Source: Peteryoungia rhizophila
GTDB lineage: Bacteria; Pseudomonadota; Alphaproteobacteria; Rhizobiales; Rhizobiaceae
Direction: 5' to 3'
NCBI RefSeq assembly: GCF_004912145.1
Contig: NZ_STGT01000002.1
Span: 310,001 to 374,000 of the forward strand
DNA length: 64,000 nucleotides
A program made the translations under genes and the position numbers. The notes under the pieces were generated by a model. That model did not search any database, had not been told where the DNA came from, and saw only the letters and a program-made list of their open reading frames with translations. Position 1 is the first letter of the stretch, and the number at the start of each line of letters is the position of its first letter. Of the stretch, positions 46,919-54,614 are shown piece by piece.

Positions 46919-47731
46919 ATGGCGAAAATCGCGAACCGGATTATTCTTTTCATTCTGCTCACAGCGCTGACACAGCTGGGAGGGCTCGCCTACATTGCGA
47001 CACTCGGTGTGGCCAGGGTTTTGCGCCTTGGTAGCGTGCTTGCAAGGATCAGCCTTTTCCTTGCCTTCTACATGGGCGTAACCTACGCCGCGACGTTCAT
47101 CGCACCGCATTTCGGCCGCGTAGCGCTCTCCTGCTTTGCCAAGCCAGCGGATCATCTCGTTGTGCGATCGCCCCTCTACTGTGCCCTCAACCGGAACTAT
47201 GTCACGCCCGGCCTGTTGCGGATGGCCGAGGGGTTGGCAGACCACATGGATACCCGTTTCCCTGGCACGGTCACTGTTGCCCTGGATGCCAACTTTCCGT
47301 TCATCGACGGGTTTCCGCTGCTGCCGCATCTTTCCCATGCCGATGGCAGGAAGCTGGATCTTGCGTTCTACTATCGCGACGGCGAGGATCGCTTCCTCAA
47401 TGGCGTCACGCGGTCGCCGATCGGCTATTTCGCCTTCGAGCAGCCGAATTCAACGGATAAGCAGCCTTGTGCCGGGCGTCATGACTGGCTGACGACGCGC
47501 TGGGATCTCGCATCGCTACAGCCGTTTTTTCCTGTCTACGGGATCGAGCCCGAGCGAATGCGCGCGGCCGTTGCCTGGCTCGCGGAGACGGGCGTTGCCG
47601 AGTATGGGGTCGAGAAAGTCTTCCTTGAGCCGCATCTCACGGATGCGCTGGGCGTTGCGGCTCCGGCGGTCCGCTTCCAGGGGTGCCGCGCCGCGCGTCA
47701 CGACGACCATATCCACGTCCAGATCCACTAG
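46919..47731 (+). CDS. Membrane-anchored protein with a LAS-type (M15/M74-like) metallopeptidase signature
   Basis: A 270-residue protein without a known close family. Two hydrophobic segments at about residues 7-30 and 40-62 anchor it, and the rest is probably periplasmic. Two motifs match zinc peptidases of the LAS fold: HADGRKLD (H140 to D147) and, at the C-terminus, DDHIHVQ (H264-x-H266), like the DDHIH of MepA and relatives. If correct it would cut peptidoglycan or peptides in the periplasm. Six cysteines are present, several likely paired. Start ATG 46919 is the only sensible one. Its neighbours are unrelated single genes. The hydrolase call is an inference from these motifs. Confidence 0.7.
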   Translation: MAKIANRIILFILLTALTQLGGLAYIATLGVARVLRLGSVLARISLFLAFYMGVTYAATFIAPHFGRVALSCFAKPADHLVVRSPLYCALNRNYVTPGLLRMAEGLADHMDTRFPGTVTVALDANFPFIDGFPLLPHLSHADGRKLDLAFYYRDGEDRFLNGVTRSPIGYFAFEQPNSTDKQPCAGRHDWLTTRWDLASLQPFFPVYGIEPERMRAAVAWLAETGVAEYGVEKVFLEPHLTDALGVAAPAVRFQGCRAARHDDHIHVQIH

Positions 47732-47747
47732 GGCTGCTGCAGCGCGC

Positions 47748-48791
47748 TTATCGCCTGGCCGGCCCCGTCACCGAGCCGCGCACGATCAGATCCGGCATCA
47801 GCAAGATTTCCTGGCGCTCCGTCGGGCGGTCGGAGAGAGACTTCAGGAGCAGCGCCATGGCCTGTTTGCCGATCGCCGTGCGTGGCTGACGGATCGTGGT
47901 CAATGCCGGGTTGAGATAAGTCGCCTGGGGCACGTCGTCGAAGCCGATGACGGAGAAGTCGTGGGGCAGGTCGTAGCCGCGGGCGGTCAGGCCGTTGATC
48001 ACGCCGACGGCGGTCGCATCATTGACGCACATGAAGGCGGTGGGCAGCTGGTCGCGCATGAAGAGTTGCTCGACTGCCAGGCGCCCGTTTTCGATCGTGC
48101 CTTCGCCTTCCAATACGAAGCGCTGGTTGGGCGGGATGCGGGCGGCATCGAGCGCCTTGTCGAAGCCCTGGCGGCGGCGCTGGTGGCCGAGCCTAGTCTT
48201 GCTGTCGCCGACAAAAGCAATGGAGCGGTGACCGGCCGAAAGCAGATGTTCTGCGGCCTTGCGGGCACCGGCGACGTCATCGACGCCGACATAGGAGATC
48301 TTCGAGCCGAATACCGGTTCGAACACGGCGACGGAGGGCGGCAGGCGCTGGCCGACGACCTGATGGCCGAAGGGTTCGTGACCGGTGAAAAGCACCAGGC
48401 CGGTCGCCTGGCCGGAGCTCAGGAATTTCAGGTATTCGAGGCCGCGTTCCGGGTCGTTCTGGGTGTGGCCGATCAGAACGCCATAGCCATGGGCGCGGGC
48501 TTCGTTTTCCAGTCCGATCAGCGTCGAAGAGAAGTTCGGATCGCCGATATCGGGGGCGAGGATCAGGATCATGTTCGACCGGCCCATGCGCAGCGAGCGG
48601 GCCATGGCATTGGTCGTGTAGCCGGTAATCGCGATGGCCTGGTTTACCCGCTGGCGGGTGGTCTTGGCCACCTTGTCGGGCGTGTGGATCGCACGGCTCA
48701 CCGTCGCAATCGACACTTCCGCGATGCGCGCCACATCCTCGATCGTCGCTGGTGCTGAATTCGGCACGCGGCTCCATCCCCCTATCCGCAT
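47748..48791 (-). CDS. LacI-family regulator of the sugar ABC operon
   Basis: A 347-residue repressor. The HTH and hinge occupy about residues 14-65 (TIEDVARIAEVSIATVSRAI, TTNAMARSLRMG), then a sugar-binding domain with ILILAPDIGDPNFSSTL, SYVGVDDVAGARKAAEHLL, VNDATAVGVINGL and FSVIGFDDVP. ATG 48791 is used; in-frame codons upstream to 48848 add residues without HTH character. It is divergent from the ribose-type ABC genes. A 35-bp palindrome containing two GTAAA-N2-TTTAC operators lies in the gap, and a similar site lies before the TIM-barrel gene, so one regulator probably controls the whole locus. Confidence 0.92.
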   Translation of the reverse strand: MRIGGWSRVPNSAPATIEDVARIAEVSIATVSRAIHTPDKVAKTTRQRVNQAIAITGYTTNAMARSLRMGRSNMILILAPDIGDPNFSSTLIGLENEARAHGYGVLIGHTQNDPERGLEYLKFLSSGQATGLVLFTGHEPFGHQVVGQRLPPSVAVFEPVFGSKISYVGVDDVAGARKAAEHLLSAGHRSIAFVGDSKTRLGHQRRRQGFDKALDAARIPPNQRFVLEGEGTIENGRLAVEQLFMRDQLPTAFMCVNDATAVGVINGLTARGYDLPHDFSVIGFDDVPQATYLNPALTTIRQPRTAIGKQAMALLLKSLSDRPTERQEILLMPDLIVRGSVTGPARR

Positions 48792-48869
48792 GGAATCGTT
48801 GGAGACCTTACCGTTCCTGTTGCGGCTGCGAAAGCCGGCAGGGCTCACATTGTCCCCATGATCGGATGA

Positions 48870-48904
48870 TGTAAACCTTTACATTGGCCATGTAAAGGTT
48901 TACA
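48870..48904. promoter_or_regulatory. 35-bp perfect palindrome made of two LacI-type operators
   Basis: TGTAAACCTTTACAT (48870-48884), a 5-bp spacer TGGCC, then ATGTAAAGGTTTACA (48890-48904), an exact inverse copy. Each arm itself holds GTAAA-N2-TTTAC, the classical LacI operator shape. It lies midway between the lacI gene and the ABC operon. Confidence 0.75.
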
Positions 48905-48943
48905 CAAATGGCATAGCGGTTGAGGAGCCGCCGGGAGGATTGC

Positions 48944-50470
48944 ATGACATTGGCTGGGGACGAAGCGCGGACACCCGTGCTCGTGGCGGAGCGTATTTCC
49001 AAATCATTTGGCGAAGTCCAGGTGCTGTTCAGCGTCGATTTCGACGTCTTGCCGGGCGAGGTTCATGCGCTCATGGGCGAGAACGGCGCGGGCAAATCGA
49101 CGCTGGTCAAGATCCTCTCGGGCTTCGAGCAAGCGACGGCGGGGCGCATCCTGCTCGACGGCGAGCCCGTGACGCTGCCGGCCAATGGTGCGGCTGAAGC
49201 GCTCGGCATCGTGCTGATCCACCAAGAGTTCAATCTCGCCGACCATCTGACCGTGACCGAAAGCCTGTTTCTCGGGCGTGAAGTCACGCGTTTCGGCGTT
49301 CTCGATCGCAAGGTGATGCGGGCCGAGACGCGGCGCGTGCTCGATCAGCTCGGCTCCAGGATCGATGAGAATGCGCTGATCAGCTCGCTGGCTGTGGCCG
49401 ACAAGCAGATGGTCGAGATCGCCAAGGCGATCAGCCGGAAGGCGCGCATTGTCTTCATGGACGAGCCGACGGCGGTCTTGTCGCGCGAGGAAACGGAAGT
49501 GCTGTTCGACCAGGTGCGCAAGCTGCGCGCCCGCGGCACGAGCTTTGTCTTCGTTTCCCACAAGCTGGATGAGGTGATGGAACTCACGGACCGCGTCACG
49601 GTGCTGCGCGATGGCCAGTGGGTGAAGACCGCGGCGACCTCAGCACTCGACGGCGAGGCGATCGCCCAACTGATGGTCGGGCGTGAATTGTCGAGCCTCT
49701 ATCCGACGAAACACGAGCCTGATGTCGACGAGGAGATCGTTCTCTCGGTCAAGGATCTGTCGACGGTATTCGTCAAGAGTGCCAGCTTCGACCTGAAGCG
49801 TGGTGAAGTGCTCGGCTTCTCCGGTCTGATCGGTTCCGGGCGCACGGAGCTGATGGAGGCGGTTGCGGGCTTGCGTCCGCGTCTGTCCGGCGAGGTGCGG
49901 CTCAAGGGGACGGTTCTCGATGCGGGTGATTTCCGTGAGGCCAACCGGCGCGGGCTCGCCTACATGACTAAGGATCGCAAGGGCAAGGGCCTGTTGCTCG
50001 GTGAGGGCATGACGGCGAACCTGACGCTGCAATCGATGGATAATCATGTCCGCCACGGCTACCTCGATCCCGGCAGCGAGGCCAAAGCCATGGCGAGGGC
50101 CAAGCGCCGCTTCGATATCCGTGTGCGCGACGACAAGGTGCGGGTTGGGCGCATGTCCGGCGGCAACCAGCAGAAGCTGCTGCTCGCCAAGATCATGGAA
50201 GTCGAGCCCGACATCGTCATCATCGACGAGCCGACGCGCGGCATCGATGTCGGCACCAAACAGCAGATCTATCATTTTATCGCAGCGCTTGCCCGCGAGG
50301 GCCGCTCGATCATCGTCATCTCCTCGGAAATGCCGGAGGTGATCGGGCTTTGCACGCGCGTTGCCGTGATGCGCGAAGGCCGCATGGTCGGGCTGCTTGA
50401 GGGCGACGACATCAATGAACAGACGATCATGCGCTACGCCGCCGGGTTGAAACGGCAGATGGCGAGCTGA
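48944..50470 (+). CDS. Ribose-type sugar ABC transporter ATP-binding protein (two ATPase domains)
   Basis: A 508-residue RbsA/XylG/MglA-type ATPase. The first domain has Walker A GENGAGKST near residue 45, signature LAVADKQMVEIAKAI, and Walker B IVFMDEPTAVLS. The second, degenerate domain has GLIGSGRTEL in place of Walker A, signature RMSGGNQQKLLLAKIM and Walker B IVIIDEPTRGIDVG. That asymmetry is normal for this class. ATG 48944 has GGGAGG six bases upstream. It energises uptake of a monosaccharide or polyol; the substrate is not deducible. First gene of the operon, followed by permease, binding protein and a TIM-barrel isomerase. Confidence 0.94.
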   Translation: MTLAGDEARTPVLVAERISKSFGEVQVLFSVDFDVLPGEVHALMGENGAGKSTLVKILSGFEQATAGRILLDGEPVTLPANGAAEALGIVLIHQEFNLADHLTVTESLFLGREVTRFGVLDRKVMRAETRRVLDQLGSRIDENALISSLAVADKQMVEIAKAISRKARIVFMDEPTAVLSREETEVLFDQVRKLRARGTSFVFVSHKLDEVMELTDRVTVLRDGQWVKTAATSALDGEAIAQLMVGRELSSLYPTKHEPDVDEEIVLSVKDLSTVFVKSASFDLKRGEVLGFSGLIGSGRTELMEAVAGLRPRLSGEVRLKGTVLDAGDFREANRRGLAYMTKDRKGKGLLLGEGMTANLTLQSMDNHVRHGYLDPGSEAKAMARAKRRFDIRVRDDKVRVGRMSGGNQQKLLLAKIMEVEPDIVIIDEPTRGIDVGTKQQIYHFIAALAREGRSIIVISSEMPEVIGLCTRVAVMREGRMVGLLEGDDINEQTIMRYAAGLKRQMAS

Positions 50471-50564
50471 GCGAGTAACAAAGCCCGGCAAGAGACCGGG
50501 CTCGAAGCAAGGACTTCAGGGTGCGCGACCTCGAACCGAGGCGCGCGGGAGGAGACGGGAAGAC

Positions 50565-51575
50565 ATGACTGCCGAGACTGAAACGACCACACCTGGCCGT
50601 GCCCGCCGTACCTGGCGTGACGTGGATATGCGCGCCGTGGCGCCCTTTGCTGCGCTGTTGATCCTCTTGATCGTCGGCGCACTGGTGAACCCGAACTTCA
50701 TCGGCCTCACCAACCTGGCCAATGTGGCAACACGCTCCGCCTTCATCGCGATCATTGCCGTCGGCGCGACCTTCGTCATCTCCTCGGGCGACCTCGACCT
50801 GTCGGTCGGTTCGATGGTGGCCTTTGTCGCCAGCCTGATGATCCTGTTCATGAATTCCGGCGCGATCGCCGATCCCGGCCTGATGATCGCGGCGGCCATG
50901 GCGCTCGCTGTGATTATCGGTTCGCTCTGCGGGCTGGCCAACGGGTTGATCACCACCGTCGGCAAGATCGAGCCTTTCATCGCCACGCTCGGCACTATGG
51001 GCATCTATCGCGGGTTGACGACCTGGCTTTCCCAGGGCGGGGCGATCACGCTGCGCGACCCGGCCCAGCAGGAAATCTATCGGCCCGTCTATTTCGGCTC
51101 GATCCTCGGTCTGCCCGTGCCTATCGTCATCATTCTGGTTGTGACCGCGATCGCCGCCTTCGTGCTCTACCGCACGCGCTATGGCCGCCATGTGGTCGCT
51201 GTCGGCTCCAATCGTGATGTCGCACGCTATTCCGGCATTGCCGTCGACCGGGTGCGCACCATCGCCTTCGTCATCCAGGGGCTTTGCGTCGCCATTGCCG
51301 TATTGCTTTACGTGCCGCGCCTCGGTTCGACCTCGGCGACGACAGGCATCCTGTGGGAGCTGCAGGCCATTACTGCAGTCGTTGTCGGTGGTACGGCGCT
51401 GAAAGGTGGGGCCGGCCGCGTCTGGGGCACGATCTGTGGCGCCTTCATCCTCGAACTCGTCGGCAACATCATGCTGCTGTCGAACTTCATCTCCGAATAT
51501 CTGATCGGCGCCATCCAGGGCACGATCATCATCATCGCGATGCTCGTCCAGCGGTCGCTGGCGCGCAAGGCGTAA
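50565..51575 (+). CDS. Ribose-type sugar ABC transporter permease
   Basis: A 336-residue permease of the RbsC/AraH/XylH family, with about eight to ten hydrophobic segments and the signatures GATFVISSGDLDLSVGSMVAF and TTGILWELQAITAVVVGGTALKGG followed by GRVWGTICGAF. A polar 20-residue N-terminus precedes the first helix. The gap of 94 bp to the ATPase gene has no terminator. It would homodimerise to form the channel. Confidence 0.94.
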   Translation: MTAETETTTPGRARRTWRDVDMRAVAPFAALLILLIVGALVNPNFIGLTNLANVATRSAFIAIIAVGATFVISSGDLDLSVGSMVAFVASLMILFMNSGAIADPGLMIAAAMALAVIIGSLCGLANGLITTVGKIEPFIATLGTMGIYRGLTTWLSQGGAITLRDPAQQEIYRPVYFGSILGLPVPIVIILVVTAIAAFVLYRTRYGRHVVAVGSNRDVARYSGIAVDRVRTIAFVIQGLCVAIAVLLYVPRLGSTSATTGILWELQAITAVVVGGTALKGGAGRVWGTICGAFILELVGNIMLLSNFISEYLIGAIQGTIIIIAMLVQRSLARKA

Positions 51576-51644
51576 GGAAACGGCCGGGCAGGAGGGTCGC
51601 CCGGTTCGTTCAAACTCGACCCTCGTCACTTTGGGAGGAAACCA

Positions 51645-52598
51645 ATGCACAAGAAACTTTTGGGAATGGCCGTCGCCATGACCGCGCTCGTGTCGATCTT
51701 CGGCGCGGCGCATGCCCAGGATGCCAAGACGATCGGAGTCTCGATCCCGGCTGCTACACATGGCTGGACATCGGGCGTCATCTATCATGCCGAGCGTATT
51801 GCCAAGCAGCTGATGGAGCGCCATCCGGGCCTCAACGTGGTCGTCAAGACCTCTGCTGATCCGTCCAGCCAGGCGAATGCCGTGCAGGATCTGGCGACGC
51901 AGGGCATCGACGCGCTCGTCATTCTGCCGACGGATCCGGATCCGCTGGTCAACGCCATCCGCCAGATCAAGGATAGCGGCAAGTTCGTCGCTCTCGTCGA
52001 CCGCGCACCTTCCGTCAACGACAACACCGTCCGCGACCTCTATGTCGCCGGTAACAACCCGGCTCTCGGCGAAGTCGCCGGCAAGTATATCGCCGATACG
52101 ACGCCGGATGCGGAAGTCGTGGTCATCCGCGGCATGCCGATCCCGATCGACCAGCAGCGTCAGGACGGTTTCGACAAGGGCATCGAAGGCTCGAACGTCA
52201 AGATCCTGGACCGCCAGTTCGGCAACTGGAACCGTGACGATGCCTTCAAGGTGATGCAGGACTACCTGACCAAGTATCCGAAGATCGACGTGGTCTGGTG
52301 CCAGGATGACGACATGGCTGTCGGTGTGCTCCAGGCCATCGAACAGTCCGGCCGTACCGACATTCAGTATATCATCGGTGGTGCCGGTTCGAAGGACATG
52401 ATCAAGAAGGTCATGGACGGCGACAAGATGGTCCCGGTCAACGTTCTCTACCCGCCGTCGATGGTCGGTACCGCGTTGGAGATGACTGCTGCTGCCCTCT
52501 ACGACAGCGTTCCGGTCCATGGCACCTATACACTGGACGCGACGTTGATCACGCCTGAAAACGCGGAAGGCTACTACTTCCCGGATTCGCCGTTCTGA
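51645..52598 (+). CDS. Ribose-type sugar ABC transporter substrate-binding protein
   Basis: A 317-residue periplasmic binding protein of the RbsB class (Peripla_BP_4). The signal peptide is residues 1-24, ending GAAHA before QDAKT. The sugar domain has TIGVSIPAATHGWTSGV, SQANAVQDLATQGIDALVILP, LVDRAPSVND, VIRGMPIPIDQQRQDGF and WCQDDDMAVGVLQAI. The aromatic and charged residues around HGW, DRAP and CQDDD are likely sugar contacts. A strong terminator follows it, so the ABC genes may be expressed more strongly than the TIM-barrel gene behind, as is common for binding-protein genes. Confidence 0.94.
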   Translation: MHKKLLGMAVAMTALVSIFGAAHAQDAKTIGVSIPAATHGWTSGVIYHAERIAKQLMERHPGLNVVVKTSADPSSQANAVQDLATQGIDALVILPTDPDPLVNAIRQIKDSGKFVALVDRAPSVNDNTVRDLYVAGNNPALGEVAGKYIADTTPDAEVVVIRGMPIPIDQQRQDGFDKGIEGSNVKILDRQFGNWNRDDAFKVMQDYLTKYPKIDVVWCQDDDMAVGVLQAIEQSGRTDIQYIIGGAGSKDMIKKVMDGDKMVPVNVLYPPSMVGTALEMTAAALYDSVPVHGTYTLDATLITPENAEGYYFPDSPF

Positions 52599-52622
52599 TC
52601 CCGGAAAGCCCAGCAATATCAG

Positions 52623-52651
52623 TCTGCCCGGGTTTTCCCGGGCAGATTTTT
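52623..52651 (+). terminator. Strong terminator or attenuating hairpin after the sugar-binding-protein gene
   Basis: Perfect arms TCTGCCCGGG (52623-52632) and CCCGGGCAGA (52637-52646) with a TTTT loop and five T after. It separates the transporter genes from the TIM-barrel gene. Confidence 0.9.
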
Positions 52652-52693
52652 CATCGCAGTCATCATTGCGGTTGTGTCGAAAATCCATCTCCT

Positions 52694-52718
52694 GTAATCG
52701 TTTACGGAAACGTTGCAG
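52694..52718. promoter_or_regulatory. LacI-type operator(s) upstream of the TIM-barrel gene
   Basis: GTAATCGTTTAC (52694-52705) keeps the GTAA-N4-TTAC shape of the two operators at 48870-48904. It is directly followed by AAACGTTGCAG, whose CGTTGCAG half equals half of the palindrome in front of the beta-glucosidase gene. Probable binding sites for one or two LacI-type regulators. Confidence 0.5.
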
Positions 52719-52739
52719 GGATCTCAGGGAGGAGAATTC

Positions 52740-53792
52740 ATGAAGACGATTAAGGGACCGGCAATCTTTCTCGGCCAGTTCGCGGGTGATGCAGCACCCT
52801 TCAATACCTGGGATGGAATTACGAAGTGGGCTGCCGAAAAGGGCTATGTCGGCGTGCAGGTTCCAACCTGGGCCGGCCAGCTGATGGACCTGAAGAAGGC
52901 AGCCGAATCCAAAGACTATTGCGACGAACTCGCCGGTGTGGCGCGCCAGAACGGCGTCGAGATCACCGAGCTTTCCACTCACCTTCAGGGCCAGCTGGTC
53001 GCGGTTCATCCGGCCTATGACGAGGCTTTCGACGGCTTTGCGGCACCCGAAGTGCGCGGCAATCCGAAGGCGCGCCAGGAATGGGCCGTCCAACAGGTCA
53101 AGTATGCGCTGAAGGCCTCGCGCAACCTCGGCATCAAGGCGCATGCGACCTTCTCGGGCGCGCTTGCCTGGCCCTACATCTATCCCTGGCCGCAGCGCCC
53201 GGCCGGTCTCGTCGAGACCGCCTTCGACGAACTGGCGCGCCGCTGGACACCGATCCTCGATTATGCGGACGAGCAGGGCGTCGATGTCTGCTACGAAATT
53301 CACCCCGGCGAAGACCTGCATGACGGCGTGACCTTCGAGATGTTCCTGGAGCGGGTGAAGAACCATCCCCGCGCCAACATGCTCTATGACCCCTCGCACT
53401 ATGTGCTGCAGTGCCTCGACTATCTCGACAACATCGACATCTACAAGGACCGGATCAAGATGTTCCACGTCAAGGACGCGGAATTCAATCCGACCGGCCG
53501 GCAGGGCGTCTATGGCGGCTACCAGGGATGGGTCAACAGGGCCGGGCGCTTCCGCTCACTCGGCGACGGCCAGGTCGATTTCGGCGCGATCTTCTCGAAG
53601 ATGGCCGCCAATGATTTCGACGGCTGGGCTGTTGTCGAATGGGAATGCGCGCTGAAGCATCCGGAAGACGGCGCCCGCGAAGGGGCCGATTTCGTCCGGG
53701 CGCATATCATCCGAGTGACCGAGAAGGCGTTCGACGATTTCGCCTCCGGCGGCACGGATGATGCCGCAAACCGCCGGATGCTGGGTCTCTGA
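52740..53792 (+). CDS. Sugar phosphate isomerase/epimerase (xylose isomerase-like TIM barrel)
   Basis: A 350-residue AP endonuclease-2-type TIM barrel. Metal-site stretches are ITELSTHLQGQLVAVHPAYD, VDVCYEIHPGEDLHDG (Glu and His), NMLYDPSHYVLQCLDY (Asp and His), MFHVKDAEFNPTG (His-x-Lys-Asp) and WAVVEWECA (final Glu). The group holds isomerases, epimerases and some 3-keto-sugar-processing enzymes, often encoded beside Gfo/Idh dehydrogenases as here. ATG 52740 follows GGGAGGAG. It is preceded by a terminator and its own operator-like sites, so it can be expressed separately from the transporter. Exact reaction unknown. Confidence 0.9.
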   Translation: MKTIKGPAIFLGQFAGDAAPFNTWDGITKWAAEKGYVGVQVPTWAGQLMDLKKAAESKDYCDELAGVARQNGVEITELSTHLQGQLVAVHPAYDEAFDGFAAPEVRGNPKARQEWAVQQVKYALKASRNLGIKAHATFSGALAWPYIYPWPQRPAGLVETAFDELARRWTPILDYADEQGVDVCYEIHPGEDLHDGVTFEMFLERVKNHPRANMLYDPSHYVLQCLDYLDNIDIYKDRIKMFHVKDAEFNPTGRQGVYGGYQGWVNRAGRFRSLGDGQVDFGAIFSKMAANDFDGWAVVEWECALKHPEDGAREGADFVRAHIIRVTEKAFDDFASGGTDDAANRRMLGL

Positions 53793-53795
53793 TGA

Positions 53796-54431
53796 TCAGC
53801 TCTTCCTGAGGGCGGCGATGTCGCCGCTCTCGAGGTGGGGCAGGGCGCGTTCGATACGGTCGAGCTGCCAGTCCCACCAGGATAGCGCCAGCAGATCGGA
53901 GATCTCTTCATCCGTGAAGCGCATGCGAATCAACCGAGCGGGATTTCCGCCGACGATCGCATAAGGAGGGACGTCGCGGGTCACCACGGCGCGAGCGGCA
54001 ATGATGGCGCCGGCCCCGATCGTGACCCCCGGCATTATCGTGGCGCCATGTCCGATCCAGACATCATGGCCAACCACGGTGTCGCGGAACGGCAGGTCCT
54101 GGTAACCGCCGATGGTTTCAGGGCTGAAGACCCGGAAGGGATAGGTCGTCACGCCAGACATGGCGTGATTGGCGGAACTGGTGATGAAGATGGCCTCGCG
54201 GGCGATTTGCACGAAGCGGCCGATCACCAGCCGTTCCTGGCTGAAGGGATAGAGATAGGGCGCGAGGATCGCTGCCGTTTCGTCCGCTTCGCCGGAATGG
54301 GTGAAATAGCTGAAGTCGCCGATCTCGATGCGGGGATGGTCGATGACAGCGGCAAGCTGGACGGTTTCGCGATAGGGTGTGCCGTCGGCGAGCGTGATGG
54401 GATAGGGTTGTCTCGGGTCGAGAAAAGGCAT
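53796..54431 (-). CDS. CatB-related O-acetyltransferase (left-handed beta-helix, xenobiotic acetyltransferase group)
   Basis: A 211-residue hexapeptide-repeat acetyltransferase. The beta-helix runs from about residue 35 to 165 with typical VIGRFVQIAREA, VVGHDVWIGHGATIMPGVTIGAGAIIAARAVVTRDV and PYAIVGGNPA. The catalytic histidine is in SSANHAMSG. This group (Vat, CatB) acetylates hydroxyls of streptogramin-type compounds or sugars; chromosomal members rarely give resistance. It sits on the opposite strand between the TIM-barrel and Gfo/Idh genes, interrupting an otherwise co-directional sugar cluster, with 3 bp between its stop and that of the TIM-barrel gene. Confidence 0.9.
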   Translation of the reverse strand: MPFLDPRQPYPITLADGTPYRETVQLAAVIDHPRIEIGDFSYFTHSGEADETAAILAPYLYPFSQERLVIGRFVQIAREAIFITSSANHAMSGVTTYPFRVFSPETIGGYQDLPFRDTVVGHDVWIGHGATIMPGVTIGAGAIIAARAVVTRDVPPYAIVGGNPARLIRMRFTDEEISDLLALSWWDWQLDRIERALPHLESGDIAALRKS

Positions 54432-54535
54432 GGTCGAGATCCTTGCAAAAGCGGAGTTGTGGCGTCGCGTCGATCGCTGACACCGGCTCGTTTGCTTTGC
54501 CTCTGTAGAGGCGGATCTCAGATGTTCACTGTCAG

Positions 54536-54588
54536 GGCATCCTTCTTTACGGATGCCAGTCTAACGGATCTGGAGCGTGAACTCCAGA
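54536..54588 (+). promoter_or_regulatory. Two small hairpins in the leader of the Gfo/Idh gene
   Basis: Arms GGCATCC / GGATGCC (54536-54557) and TCTGGAG / CTCCAGA (54569-54588) lie side by side just before the ribosome site. They could be regulator sites, RNA structure, or chance within a possible in-frame N-terminal extension from ATG 54522. Confidence 0.35.
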
Positions 54589-54614
54589 CGCGGTTAATCG
54601 AAGGAGAAATCATC

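Noticed and set aside
50427..53468. Very long open frame on the minus strand (about 1013 codons) opposite the sugar ABC permease, binding-protein and TIM-barrel genes
   Set aside because: It is the mirror of three well-recognised genes in G+C-rich DNA, crosses their intergenic terminator, and its translation is low-complexity R/D/G/H-rich with no domain.
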